64,000 bases of DNA from Ptiloglossa arizonensis (lineage: Eukaryota > Arthropoda > Insecta > Hymenoptera > Colletidae). Positions 25,726 through 36,050 of this stretch are shown here, piece by piece. The DNA lies in contig NC_135056.1 of NCBI RefSeq assembly GCF_051014685.1, positions 1-64,000 on the forward strand, in the 5' to 3' direction. The translations under genes and the position numbers were made by a program. The stretch's first letter is position 1. Every line of letters begins with the position of its first letter. The notes beneath the pieces were generated by a model. The model ran no database searches. It was not told the DNA's origin and was given only the letters and a program-made list of their open reading frames with translations.

Positions 25726-27650
25726 TTTTGAGGTAAGAAACGCTTGAGAAACTCAAAATTTTCGCAGTTCTGATGCTCGAAACGAATAACTAGAACGGCC
25801 TAGGGGAAAACTACTCATACCGTTGTAATGGGGCGAGTTTCTACTTTCAGATGCGACAGAAACTTTGCGGATTGGTCAATCCGTTCGCGAGATGTGGCAG
25901 TTTTGAGGTAAGAAACGCTTGAGAAACTCAAAATTTTCGCAGTTCTGATGCTCGAAACGAATAACTAGAACGGCCTAGGGGAATACTACTCATACCGTTG
26001 TAATGGGGCGAGTTTCTACTTTCAGATGCAACAGAAACTTTGCGGATTGGTCAATCGGTTCGCGAGATATGGCAGTTTTGAGGTAAGAAACGCTTGAGAA
26101 ACTCCAAATTTTCGCAGTTCTGATGCTCGAATCGAATAACTAGAACGGCCTAGGGGAAAACTACTCATACCGTTGTAATCGGGCGAGTTTCTACTTTCAG
26201 ATGCAAGAGAAATTTTGCGGATTGGTCAATCCGTTCGCGAGATATGGCAGTTTTGAGGTAAGAAACGCTTGAGAAACTCCAAATTTTCGCAGTTCTGATG
26301 CTCAAATCGGATAACTAGAACGGCCTAGGGGAAAACTACTCATACCGTTGTAATCGGGCGAGTTTCTACTTTCAGATGCAAGAGAAATTTTGCGGATTGG
26401 TCAATCCGTTCGCGAGATATGGCAGTTTTGAGGTAAGAAACGCTTGAGAAACTCAAAATTTTCGCAGTTCTGATGCTCGAAACGAATAACTAGAACGGCC
26501 TAGGGGAATACTACTCATACCGTTGTAATGGGGCGAGTTTCTACTTTCAGATGCAACAGAAACTTTGCGGATTGGTCAATCGGTTCGCGAGATATGGCAG
26601 TTTTGAGGTAAGAAACGCTTGAGAAACTCCAAATTTTCGCAGTTCTGATGCTCGAATCGAATAACTAGAACGGCCTAGGGGAAAACTGCTCATACCGTTG
26701 TAATGGGGCGAGTTTCTACTTTCAGATGCAACAGAAACTTTGTGGATTGGTCAATCCGTTCGCGAGATATGGCAGTTTTGAGGTAAGAAACGCTTGAGAA
26801 ACTCCAAATTTTCGCAGTTCTGATGCTCGAATCGAATAACTAGAACGGCCTAGGGGAAAACTACTCATACCGTTGTAATCGGGCGAGTTTCTACTTTCAG
26901 ATGCAAGAGAAATTTTGCGGATTGGTCAATTCGTTCGCGAGATATGGCAGTTTTGAGGTAAGAAACGCTTGAGAAACTCAAAATTTTCGCAGTTCTGATG
27001 CTCGAAACGAATAACTAGAACAGCCTAGGGGGAAACTGCTCATACCGTTGTAATGGGGCGAGTTTCTACTTTCAGATGCAACAGAAACTTTGCGGATTGT
27101 TCAATCCGTTCGCGAGATATGGCAGTTTTGAGGTAAGAAACGTTTGAGAAACTCCAAATTTTCGCAGTTCTGATGCTCGAATCGAATAACTAGAACGGCC
27201 TAGGGGAAAACTACTCATACCGTTGTAATCGGGCGAGTTTCTACTTTCAGATGCAAGAGAAATTTTGCGGATTGGTCAATTCGTTCGAGAGATATGGCAG
27301 TTTTGAGGTAAGAAACGCTCGAGAAACTCAAAATTTTCGCAGTTCTGATGCTCGAAACGAATAACTAGAACAGCCTAGGGGAAAACTGCTCATACCGTTG
27401 TAATGGGGCGAGTTTCTACTTTCAGATGCAACAGAAACTTTGCGGATTGGTCAATCCGTTCGCGAGATATGGCAGTTTTGAGGTAAGAAACGTTTGAGAA
27501 ACTCCAAACTTTCGCAGTTCTGATGCTCGAAAAGAATAACTAGAACGGCCTAGGGGAAAACTACTCATACCGTTGCAATGGGGCGAGTTTCTACTTTCAG
27601 ATGCGACAGAAACTTTACGGATTGGTCAATCCGTTCGCGAGATGTGGCAG
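25726..27650. repeat. 11-mer HOR, complete copy 3
   Basis: Eleven monomers in canonical order. The first has ctca where the other copies have ctcc (m30). The ninth has tcgttcgaga, as in copy 1. It is part of the 9,975-bp-spaced duplication with 15,751-17,675. Confidence 0.93.
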
Positions 27651-27760
27651 TTTTGAGGTAAGAAACGCTTGAGAAACTCCAAATTTTCGCAGTTCTGATG
27701 CTCGAAACGAATAACTAGAACGGCCTAGGGGAAAACTACTCATACCGTTGTAATGGGGCG

Positions 27761-27789
27761 AGTTTCTACTTTCAGATGCGACAGAAACT
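27761..27789. repeat. 7-bp inverted repeat with 15-nt loop (m111-m139), example copy
   Basis: AGTTTCT (m111-m117) pairs perfectly with AGAAACT (m133-m139) across a 15-nt loop. In monomers with aagagaaat the m138 c-to-t change leaves a G-T wobble. In monomers with agctt (m113 t to c) one pair is lost. It lies directly before the 16-bp dyad, so two potential hairpins stand side by side. Function is unknown. Confidence 0.7.
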
Positions 27790-27832
27790 TTGCGGATTGG
27801 TCAATCCGTTCGCGAGATGTGGCAGTTTTGAG
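27776..27832 (+). other. Putative 57-nt splice-bounded open segment (one example of about 365)
   Basis: Position m125 ends a strong acceptor-like sequence, tttctactttcag (10 of the 11 bases before the final ag are pyrimidines). The next monomer begins with a donor-like GAG|GTAAGA, junction m7|m8, matching the metazoan donor consensus at 7 of 9 positions. Between them lie exactly 57 nt, beginning ATG and ending GAG, with 19 sense codons (MRQKLCGLVNPFARCGSFE). The implied intron is m8-m125, 118 nt; a weak branch-point candidate is tgtaat at m99-m104. All subtypes examined keep the segment stop-free. However, most recurrent variants inside it change the amino acid, and its variant density looks no lower than elsewhere, so protein-level selection is not supported. 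Without splicing the frame ends 12 nt further on at TGA (m20-m22). This is a structural observation, not a gene call. Confidence 0.25.
27793..27808. repeat. 16-bp dyad in every monomer (m143-m158), example copy
   Basis: CGGATTG and its exact reverse complement CAATCCG are separated by two bases (gt). Most monomers keep the full dyad. The gtc-to-gac variant (m151) changes only the centre. The m156 c-to-t variant replaces a G-C pair with G-T, and the m157 c-to-g variant breaks one pair. Such short dyads are typical binding sites for dimeric proteins and can also form cruciforms; either role here is inference. Confidence 0.8.
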
Positions 27833-29575
27833 GTAAGAAACGCTTGAGAAACTCAAAATTTTCGCAGTTCTGATGCTCGAAACGAATAACTAGAACGGCC
27901 TAGGGGAATACTACTCATACCGTTGTAATGGGGCGAGTTTCTACTTTCAGATGCAACAGAAACTTTGCGGATTGGTCAATCGGTTCGCGAGATATGGCAG
28001 TTTTGAGGTAAGAAACGCTTGAGAAACTCCAAATTTTCGCAGTTCTGATGCTCGAATCGAATAACTAGAACGGCCTAGGGGAAAACTACTCATACCGTTG
28101 TAATCGGGCGAGTTTCTACTTTCAGATGCAAGAGAAATTTTGCGGATTGGTCAATCCGTTCGCGAGATATGGCAGTTTTGAGGTAAGTAACGCTTGAGAA
28201 ACTCCAAATTTTCGCAGTTCTGATGCTCAAATCGGATAACTAGAACGGCCTAGGGGAAAACTACTCATACCGTTGTAATCGGGCGAGTTTCTACTTTCAG
28301 ATGCAAGAGAAATTTTGCGGATTGGTCAATCCGTTCGCGAGATATGGCAGTTTTGAGGTAAGAAACGCTTGAGAAACTCAAAATTTTCGCAGTTCTGATG
28401 CTCGAAACGAATAACTAGAACGGCCTAGGGGAATACTACTCATACCGTTGTAATGGGGCGAGTTTCTACTTTCAGATGCAACAGAAACTTTGCGGATTGG
28501 TCAATCGGTTCGCGAGATATGGCAGTTTTGAGGTAAGAAACGCTTGAGAAACTCCAAATTTTCGCAGTTCTGATGCTCGAATCGAATAACTAGAACGGCC
28601 TAGGGGAAAACTGCTCATACCGTTGTAATGGGGCGAGTTTCTACTTTCAGATGCAACAGAAACTTTGTGGATTGGTCAATCCGTTCGCGAGATATGGCAG
28701 TTTTGAGGTAAGAAACGCTTGAGAAACTCCAAATTTTCGCAGTTCTGATGCTCGAATCGAATAACTAGAACGGCCTAGGGGAAAACTACTCATACCGTTG
28801 TAATCGGGCGAGTTTCTACTTTCAGATGCAAGAGAAATTTTGCGGATTGGTCAATTCGTTCGCGAGATATGGCAGTTTTGAGGTAAGAAACGCTTGAGAA
28901 ACTCAAAATTTTCGCAGTTCTGATGCTCGAAACGAATAACTAGAACAGCCTAGGGGGAAACTGCTCATACCGTTGTAATGGGGCGAGTTTCTACTTTCAG
29001 ATGCAACAGAAACTTTGCGGATTGTTCAATCCGTTCGCGAGATATGGCAGTTTTGAGGTAAGAAACGTTTGAGAAACTCCAAATTTTCGCAGTTCTGATG
29101 CTCGAATCGAATAACTAGAACGGCCTAGGGGAAAACTACTCATACCGTTGTAATCGGGCGAGTTTCTACTTTCAGATGCAAGAGAAATTTTGCGGATTGG
29201 TCAATTCGTTCGCGAGATATGGCAGTTTTGAGGTAAGAAACGCTCGAGAAACTCAAAATTTTCGCAGTTCTGATGCTCGAAACGAATAACTAGAACAGCC
29301 TAGGGGAAAACTGCTCATACCGTTGTAATGGGGCGAGTTTCTACTTTCAGATGCAACAGAAACTTTGCGGATTGGTCAATCCGTTCGCGAGATATGGCAG
29401 TTTTGAGGTAAGAAACGTTTGAGAAACTCCAAACTTTCGCAGTTCTGATGCTCGAAAAGAATAACTAGAACGGCCTAGGGGAAAACTACTCATACCGTTG
29501 CAATGGGGCGAGTTTCTACTTTCAGATGCGACAGAAACTTTACGGATTGGTCAATCCGTTCGCGAGATGTGGCAG

Positions 29576-30450
29576 TTTTGAGGTAAGAAACGCTTGAGAA
29601 ACTCCAAATTTTCGCAGTTCTGATGCTCGAAACGAATAACTAGAACGGCCTAGGGGAAAACTACTCATACCGTTGTAATGGGGCGAGTTTCTACTTTCAG
29701 ATGCGACAGAAACTTTGCGGATTGGTCAATCCGTTCGCGAGATGTGGCAGTTTTGAGGTAAGAAACGCTTGAGAAACTCAAAATTTTCGCAGTTCTGATG
29801 CTCGAAACGAATAACTAGAACGGCCTAGGGGAATACTACTCATACCGTTGTAATGGGGCGAGTTTCTACTTTCAGATGCAACAGAAACTTTGCGGATTGG
29901 TCAATCGGTTCGCGAGATATGGCAGTTTTGAGGTAAGAAACGCTTGAGAAACTCCAAATTTTCGCAGTTCTGATGCTCGAATCGAATAACTAGAACGGCC
30001 TAGGGGAAAACTACTCATACCGTTGTAATCGGGCGAGTTTCTACTTTCAGATGCAAGAGAAATTTTGCGGATTGGTCAATTCGTTCGCGAGATATGGCAG
30101 TTTTGAGGTAAGAAACGCTCGAGAAACTCAAAATTTTCGCAGTTCTGATGCTCGAAACGAATAACTAGAACAGCCTAGGGGAAAACTGCTCATACCGTTG
30201 TAATGGGGCGAGTTTCTACTTTCAGATGCAACAGAAACTTTGCGGATTGGTCAATCCGTTCGCGAGATATGGCAGTTTTGAGGTAAGAAACGTTTGAGAA
30301 ACTCCAAACTTTCGCAGTTCTGATGCTCGAAAAGAATAACTAGAACGGCCTAGGGGAAAACTACTCATACCGTTGCAATGGGGCGAGTTTCTACTTTCAG
30401 ATGCGACAGAAACTTTACGGATTGGTCAATCCGTTCGCGAGATGTGGCAG
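29576..30450. repeat. Shortened 11-mer (5 monomers)
   Basis: Plain, gaatact, a gaatcga hybrid, ctcgag and gaaaaga: the six middle monomers are missing. The hybrid at 29,926-30,100 has cgcttgag in front like the third 11-mer monomer but tcgttc behind like the ninth. The deletion breakpoint thus lies between its m18 and m156. Confidence 0.87.
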
Positions 30451-32550
30451 TTTTGAGGTAAGAAACGCTTGAGAAACTCCAAATTTTCGCAGTTCTGATG
30501 CTCGAAACGAATAACTAGAACGGCCTAGGGGAAAACTACTCATACCGTTGTAATGGGGCGAGTTTCTACTTTCAGATGCGACAGAAACTTTGCGGATTGG
30601 TCAATCCGTTCGCGAGATGTGGCAGTTTTGAGGTAAGAAACGCTTGAGAAACTCAAAATTTTCGCAGTTCTGATGCTCGAAACGAATAACTAGAACGGCC
30701 TAGGGGAATACTACTCATACCGTTGTAATGGGGCGAGTTTCTACTTTCAGATGCAACAGAAACTTTGCGGATTGGTCAATCGGTTCGCGAGATATGGCAG
30801 TTTTGAGGTAAGAAACGCTTGAGAAACTCCAAATTTTCGCAGTTCTGATGCTCGAATCGAATAACTAGAACGGCCTAGGGGAAAACTACTCATACCGTTG
30901 TAATCGGGCGAGTTTCTACTTTCAGATGCAAGAGAAATTTTGCGGATTGGTCAATCCGTTCGCGAGATATGGCAGTTTTGAGGTAAGAAACGCTTGAGAA
31001 ACTCCAAATTTTCGCAGTTCTGATGCTCAAATCGGATAACTAGAACGGCCTAGGGGAAAACTACTCATACCGTTGTAATCGGGCGAGTTTCTACTTTCAG
31101 ATGCAAGAGAAATTTTGCGGATTGGTCAATCCGTTCGCGAGATATGGCAGTTTTGAGGTAAGAAACGCTTGAGAAACTCAAAATTTTCGCAGTTCTGATG
31201 CTCGAAACGAATAACTAGAACGGCCTAGGGGAATACTACTCATACCGTTGTAATGGGGCGAGTTTCTACTTTCAGATGCAACAGAAACTTTGCGGATTGG
31301 TCAATCGGTTCGCGAGATATGGCAGTTTTGAGGTAAGAAACGCTTGAGAAACTCCAAATTTTCGCAGTTCTGATGCTCGAATCGAATAACTAGAACGGCC
31401 TAGGGGAAAACTACTCATACCGTTGTAATCGGGCGAGTTTCTACTTTCAGATGCAAGAGAAATTTTGCGGATTGGTCAATCCGTTCGCGAGATATGGCAG
31501 TTTTGAGGTAAGAAACGCTTGAGAAACTCCAAATTTTCGCAGTTCTGATGCTCAAATCGGATAACTAGAACGGCCTAGGGGAAAACTACTCATACCGTTG
31601 TAATCGGGCGAGTTTCTACTTTCAGATGCAAGAGAAATTTTGCGGATTGGTCAATCCGTTCGCGAGATATGGCAGTTTTGAGGTAAGAAACGCTTGAGAA
31701 ACTCAAAATTTTCGCAGTTCTGATGCTCGAAACGAATAACTAGAACGGCCTAGGGGAAAACTGCTCATACCGTTGTAATGGGGCGAGTTTCTACTTTCAG
31801 ATGCAACAGAAACTTTGCGGATTGGTCAATCCGTTCGCGAGATATGGCAGTTTTGAGGTAAGAAACGCTTGAGAGACTCCAAATTTTCGCAGTTCTGATG
31901 CTCGAAACGAATAACTAGAACGGCCTAGGGGAAAACTACTCATACCGTTGTAATGGGGCGAGTTTCTACTTTCAGATGCGACAGAAACTTTGCGGATTGG
32001 TCAATCCGTTCGCGAGATATGGCAGTTTTGAGGTAAGAAACGCTTGAGAAACTCCAAATTTTCGCAGTTCTGATGCTCGAATCGAATAACTAGAACGGCC
32101 TAGGGGAAAACTACTCATACCGTTGTAATCGGGCGAGTTTCTACTTTCAGATGCAAGAGAAATTTTGCGGATTGGACAATCCGTTCGCGAGATATGGCAG
32201 TTTTGAGGTAAGAAACGCTTGAGAAACTCAAAATTTTCGCAGTTCTGATGCTCGAAACGAATAACTAGAACGGCCTAGGGGAATACTACTCATACCGTTG
32301 TAATGGGGCGAGTTTCTACTTTCAGATGCAACAGAAACTTTGCGGATTGGTCAATCGGTTCGCGAGATATGGCAGTTTTGAGGTAAGAAGCGCTTGAGAA
32401 ACTCCAAATTTTCGCAGTTCTGATGCTCGAATTGAATAACTAGAACGGCCTAGGGGAAAACTACTCATACCGTTTTAATCGGGCGAGTTTCTACTTTCAG
32501 ATGCAAGAGAAATTTTGCGGATTGGTCAATCCGTTCGCGAGATATGGCAG
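30451..32550. repeat. 12-monomer variant block, copy 2
   Basis: Copy of 21,701-23,800 at 8,750 bp spacing, sharing the aagaagcg tag at 32,390. Its last monomer differs from copy 1 in its later part: gaattga, gttttaat and ccgttc. This leads into aaatcgg, actgct and gagagact, not into cagcct/ggaaactgct. The gttttaat change (m100 t) first appears here and is characteristic of everything to the right up to about 54.5 kb. Confidence 0.9.
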
Positions 32551-35500
32551 TTTTGAGGTAAGAAACGCTTGAGAAACTCCAAATTTTCGCAGTTCTGATG
32601 CTCAAATCGGATAACTAGAACGGCCTAGGGGAAAACTACTCATACCGTTGTAATCGGGCGAGTTTCTACTTTCAGATGCAAGAGAAATTTTGCGGATTGG
32701 TCAATCCGTTCGCGAGATATGGCAGTTTTGAGGTAAGAAACGCTTGAGAAACTCAAAATTTTCGCAGTTCTGATGCTCGAAACGAATAACTAGAACGGCC
32801 TAGGGGAAAACTGCTCATACCGTTGTAATGGGGCGAGTTTCTACTTTCAGATGCAACAGAAACTTTGCGGATTGGTCAATCCGTTCGCGAGATATGGCAG
32901 TTTTGAGGTAAGAAACGCTTGAGAGACTCCAAATTTTCGCAGTTCTGATGCTCGAAACGAATAACTAGAACGGCCTAGGGGAAAACTACTCATACCGTTG
33001 TAATGGGGCGAGTTTCTACTTTCAGATGCGACAGAAACTTTGCGGATTGGTCAATCCGTTCGCGAGATATGGCAGTTTTGAGGTAAGAAACGCTTGAGAA
33101 ACTCCAAATTTTCGCAGTTCTGATGCTCGAATCGAATAACTAGAACGGCCTAGGGGAAAACTACTCATACCGTTGTAATCGGGCGAGTTTCTACTTTCAG
33201 ATGCAAGAGAAATTTTGCGGATTGGACAATCCGTTCGAGAGATATGGCAGTTTTGAGGTAAGAAACGCTTGAGAAACTCAAAATTTTCGCAGTTCTGATG
33301 CTCGAAACGAATAACTAGAACAGCCTAGGGGAAAACTGCTCATACCGTTGTAATGGGGCGAGTTTCTACTTTCAGATGCAACAGAAACTTTGCGGATTGG
33401 TCAATCCGTTCGCGAGATATGGCAGTTTTGAGGTAAGAAACGCTTGAGAAACTCAAAATTTTCGCAGTTCTGATGCTCGAAACCAATAACTAGAACGGCC
33501 TAAGGGAAAACTACTCATACCATTGTAATCGGGCGAGCTTCTACTTTCAGATGCGAGAGAAATTTTGCGGATTGGTCAATCCGTTCGCGAGATATGGCAG
33601 TTTTGAGGTAAGAAACGCTTGAGAAACTCCAAATTTTCGCAGTTCTGATGCTCGAAACCAATAACTAGAACGGCCTAAGGGAAAACTACTCATACCATTG
33701 TAATCGGGCGAGCTTCTACTTTCAGATGCGAGAGAAATTTTGCGGATTGGTCAATCCGTTCGCGAGATATGGCAGTTTTGAGGTAAGAAACGCTTGAGAA
33801 ACTCCAAATTTTCGCAGTTCTGATGCTCGAAACGAATAACTAGAACGGCCTAGGGGAAAACTATTCATACCGTTGTAATGGGGCGAGTTTCTACTTTCAG
33901 ATGCAACAGAAACTTTGTGGATTGGTCAATCGGTTCGCGAGATATGGCAGTTTTGAGGTAAGAAACGCTTGAGAAACTCCAAATTTTCGCAGTTCTGATA
34001 CTCGAAACGAATAACTAGAACGGCCTAGGGGAAAACTACTCATACCGTTGTAATGGGGCGAGTTTCTACTTTCAGATGCGACAGAAACATTGTGGATTGG
34101 TCAATCCGTTCGCGAGATATGGCAGTTTTGAGGTAAGAAACGCTTGAGAAACTCCAAATTTTCGCAGTTCTGATGCTCGAATCGAATAACTAGAACGGCC
34201 TAGGGGAAAACTACTCATACCGTTGTAATCGGGCGAGTTTCTACTTTCAGATGCAAGAGAAATTTTGCGGATTGGTCAATTCGTTCGCGAGATATGGCAG
34301 GTTTGAGGTAAGAAACGCTTGAGAAACTCAAAATTTTCGCAGTTCTGATGCTCGAAACGAATAACTAGAACAGCCTAGGGGGAAACTGCTCATACCGTTG
34401 TAATGGGGCGAGTTTCTACTTTCAGATGCAACAGAAACTTTGCGGATTGGTCAATCCGTTCGCGAGATATGGCAGTTTTGAGGTAAGAAACGTTTGAGAA
34501 ACTCCAAATTTTCGCAGTTCTGATGCTCGAATCGAATAACTAGAACGGCCTAGGGGAAAACTACTCATACCGTTGTAATCGGGCGAGTTTCTACTTTTAG
34601 ATGCAAGAGAAATTTTGCGGATTGGTCAATTCGTTCGCGAGATATGGCAGTTTTGAGGTAAGAAACGCTCGAGAAACTCAAAATTTTCGCAGTTCTGATG
34701 CTCGAAACGAATAACTAGAACAGCCTAGGGGAAAACTGCTCATACCGTTGTAATGGGGCGAGTTTCTACTTTCAGATGCAACAGAAACTTTGCGGATTGG
34801 TCAATCCGTTCGCGAGATATGGCAGTTTTGAGGTAAGAAACGTTTGAGAAACTCCAAACTTTCGCAGTTCTGATGCTCGAAAAGAATAACTAGAACGGCC
34901 TAGGGGAAAACTACTCATACCGTTGCAATGGGGCGAGTTTCTACTTTCAGATGCGACAGAAACTTTACGGATTGGTCAATCCGTTCGCGAGATGTGGCAG
35001 TTTTGAGGTAAGAAACGCTTGAGAAACTCCAAATTTTCGCAGTTCTGATGCTCGAAACGAATAACTAGAACGGCCTAGGGGAAAACTACTCATACCGTTG
35101 TAATGGGGCGAGTTTCTACTTTCAGATGCGACAGAAACTTTGCGGATTGGTCAATCCGTTCGCGAGATGTGGCAGTTTTGAGGTAAGAAACGCTTGAGAA
35201 ACTCAAAATTTTCGCAGTTCTGATGCTCGAAACGAATAACTAGAACGGCCTAGGGGAATACTACTCATACCGTTGTAATGGGGCGAGTTTCTACTTTCAG
35301 ATGCAACAGAAACTTTGCGGATTGGTCAATCGGTTCGCGAGATATGGCAGTTTTGAGGTAAGAAACGCTTGAGAAACTCCAAATTTTCGCAGTTCTGATG
35401 CTCGAATCGAATAACTAGAACGGCCTAGGGGAAAACTACTCATACCGTTGTAATCGGGCGAGTTTCTACTTTCAGATGCAAGAGAAATTTTGCGGATTGG

Positions 35501-36050
35501 TCAATCCGTTCGCGAGATATGGCAGTTTTGAGGTAAGAAACGCTTGAGAAACTCAAAATTTTCGCAGTTCTGATGCTCGAAACGAATAACTAGAACGGCC
35601 TAGGGGAAAACTGCTCATACCGTTGTAATGGGGCGAGTTTCTACTTTCAGATGCAACAGAAACTTTGCGGATTGGTCAATCCGTTCGCGAGATATGGCAG
35701 TTTTGAGGTAAGAAACGCTTGAGAGACTCCAAATTTTCGCAGTTCTGATGCTCGAAACGAATAACTAGAACGGCCTAGGGGAAAACTACTCATACCGTTG
35801 TAATGGGGCGAGTTTCTACTTTCAGATGCGACAGAAACTTTGCGGATTGGTCAATCCGTTCGCGAGATATGGCAGTTTTGAGGTAAGAAACGCTTGAGAA
35901 ACTCCAAATTTTCGCAGTTCTGATGCTCGAATCGAATAACTAGAACGGCCTAGGGGAAAACTACTCATACCGTTGTAATCGGGCGAGTTTCTACTTTCAG
36001 ATGCAAGAGAAATTTTGCGGATTGGACAATCCGTTCGCGAGATGTGGCAG
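32551..36050. repeat. Transition between 11-mer and 25-mer domains
   Basis: Twenty monomers mixing modules of both sides: aaatcgg, actgct, gagagact and ggacaat/ttcgaga; two adjacent gaaacca/cctaagg monomers (33,426 and 33,601); actatt; gatactcg with aacattgtgg; then one last run of 11-mer types (34,301-35,525, with ctcgag at 34,651 and gaaaaga at 34,826). The monomer at 36,051 with aacatt and gaatact opens the next domain. No ctcgag or ttacgg monomer was seen beyond this stretch. Confidence 0.8.

Larger units (their letters stand above)
27651..27825. repeat. Representative 175-bp monomer (anatomy)
   Basis: This monomer has the commonest base at most positions and serves as reference. It has 79 G or C (45%) and 12 CpG against about 8.7 expected from 34 C and 45 G. 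Landmarks are ttttgaggtaag (m1-m12), aaattttcgcag (m31-m42), the nearly invariant taactagaa (m62-m70), CCTAGG (m74-m79, an AvrII site in most monomers), a 7-bp inverted repeat at m111-m117 and m133-m139, a 16-bp dyad at m143-m158 and TCGCGA (m160-m165, an NruI site in most monomers). Monomers carrying ctca at m27-m30 also contain the palindrome AAAATTTT (m30-m37). Subtypes differ from this monomer at roughly 40 recurrent positions spread along its length. No internal sub-repeat suggests that the 175-bp unit arose from a shorter one. Confidence 0.95.
27651..29575. repeat. 11-mer HOR, complete copy 4
   Basis: Directly adjoins copy 3, giving the longest uninterrupted run of the 11-mer (25,726-29,575). 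Private difference noticed: gtaagtaacg in the fourth monomer near 28,185. The ninth monomer has tcgttcgcga. These few changes imply recent homogenisation, assuming the assembly is correct. Confidence 0.93.

Noticed and set aside
27691..27709. Hammerhead-ribozyme-like ctgatg followed by cgaaac (m45-m58)
   Set aside because: Some satellites encode hammerhead ribozymes, which need a CUGANGA core, a stem II and GAAA. Here c replaces the last core a, only three bases (ctc) separate the two elements so no stem II can form, and the nearest gtc (m150-m152) is not flanked by bases able to build stem I well. A covariance-model search (Rfam hammerhead families) would settle it.
27810..27826. CENP-B-box-like ttcgcgagatgtggca (m159 onward)
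   Set aside because: It matches 7 of the 9 fixed positions of the box (TTCG, A and two of CGGG). At that stringency about one match every two or three monomer-sized random sequences is expected when both strands are scanned, so it is not informative.
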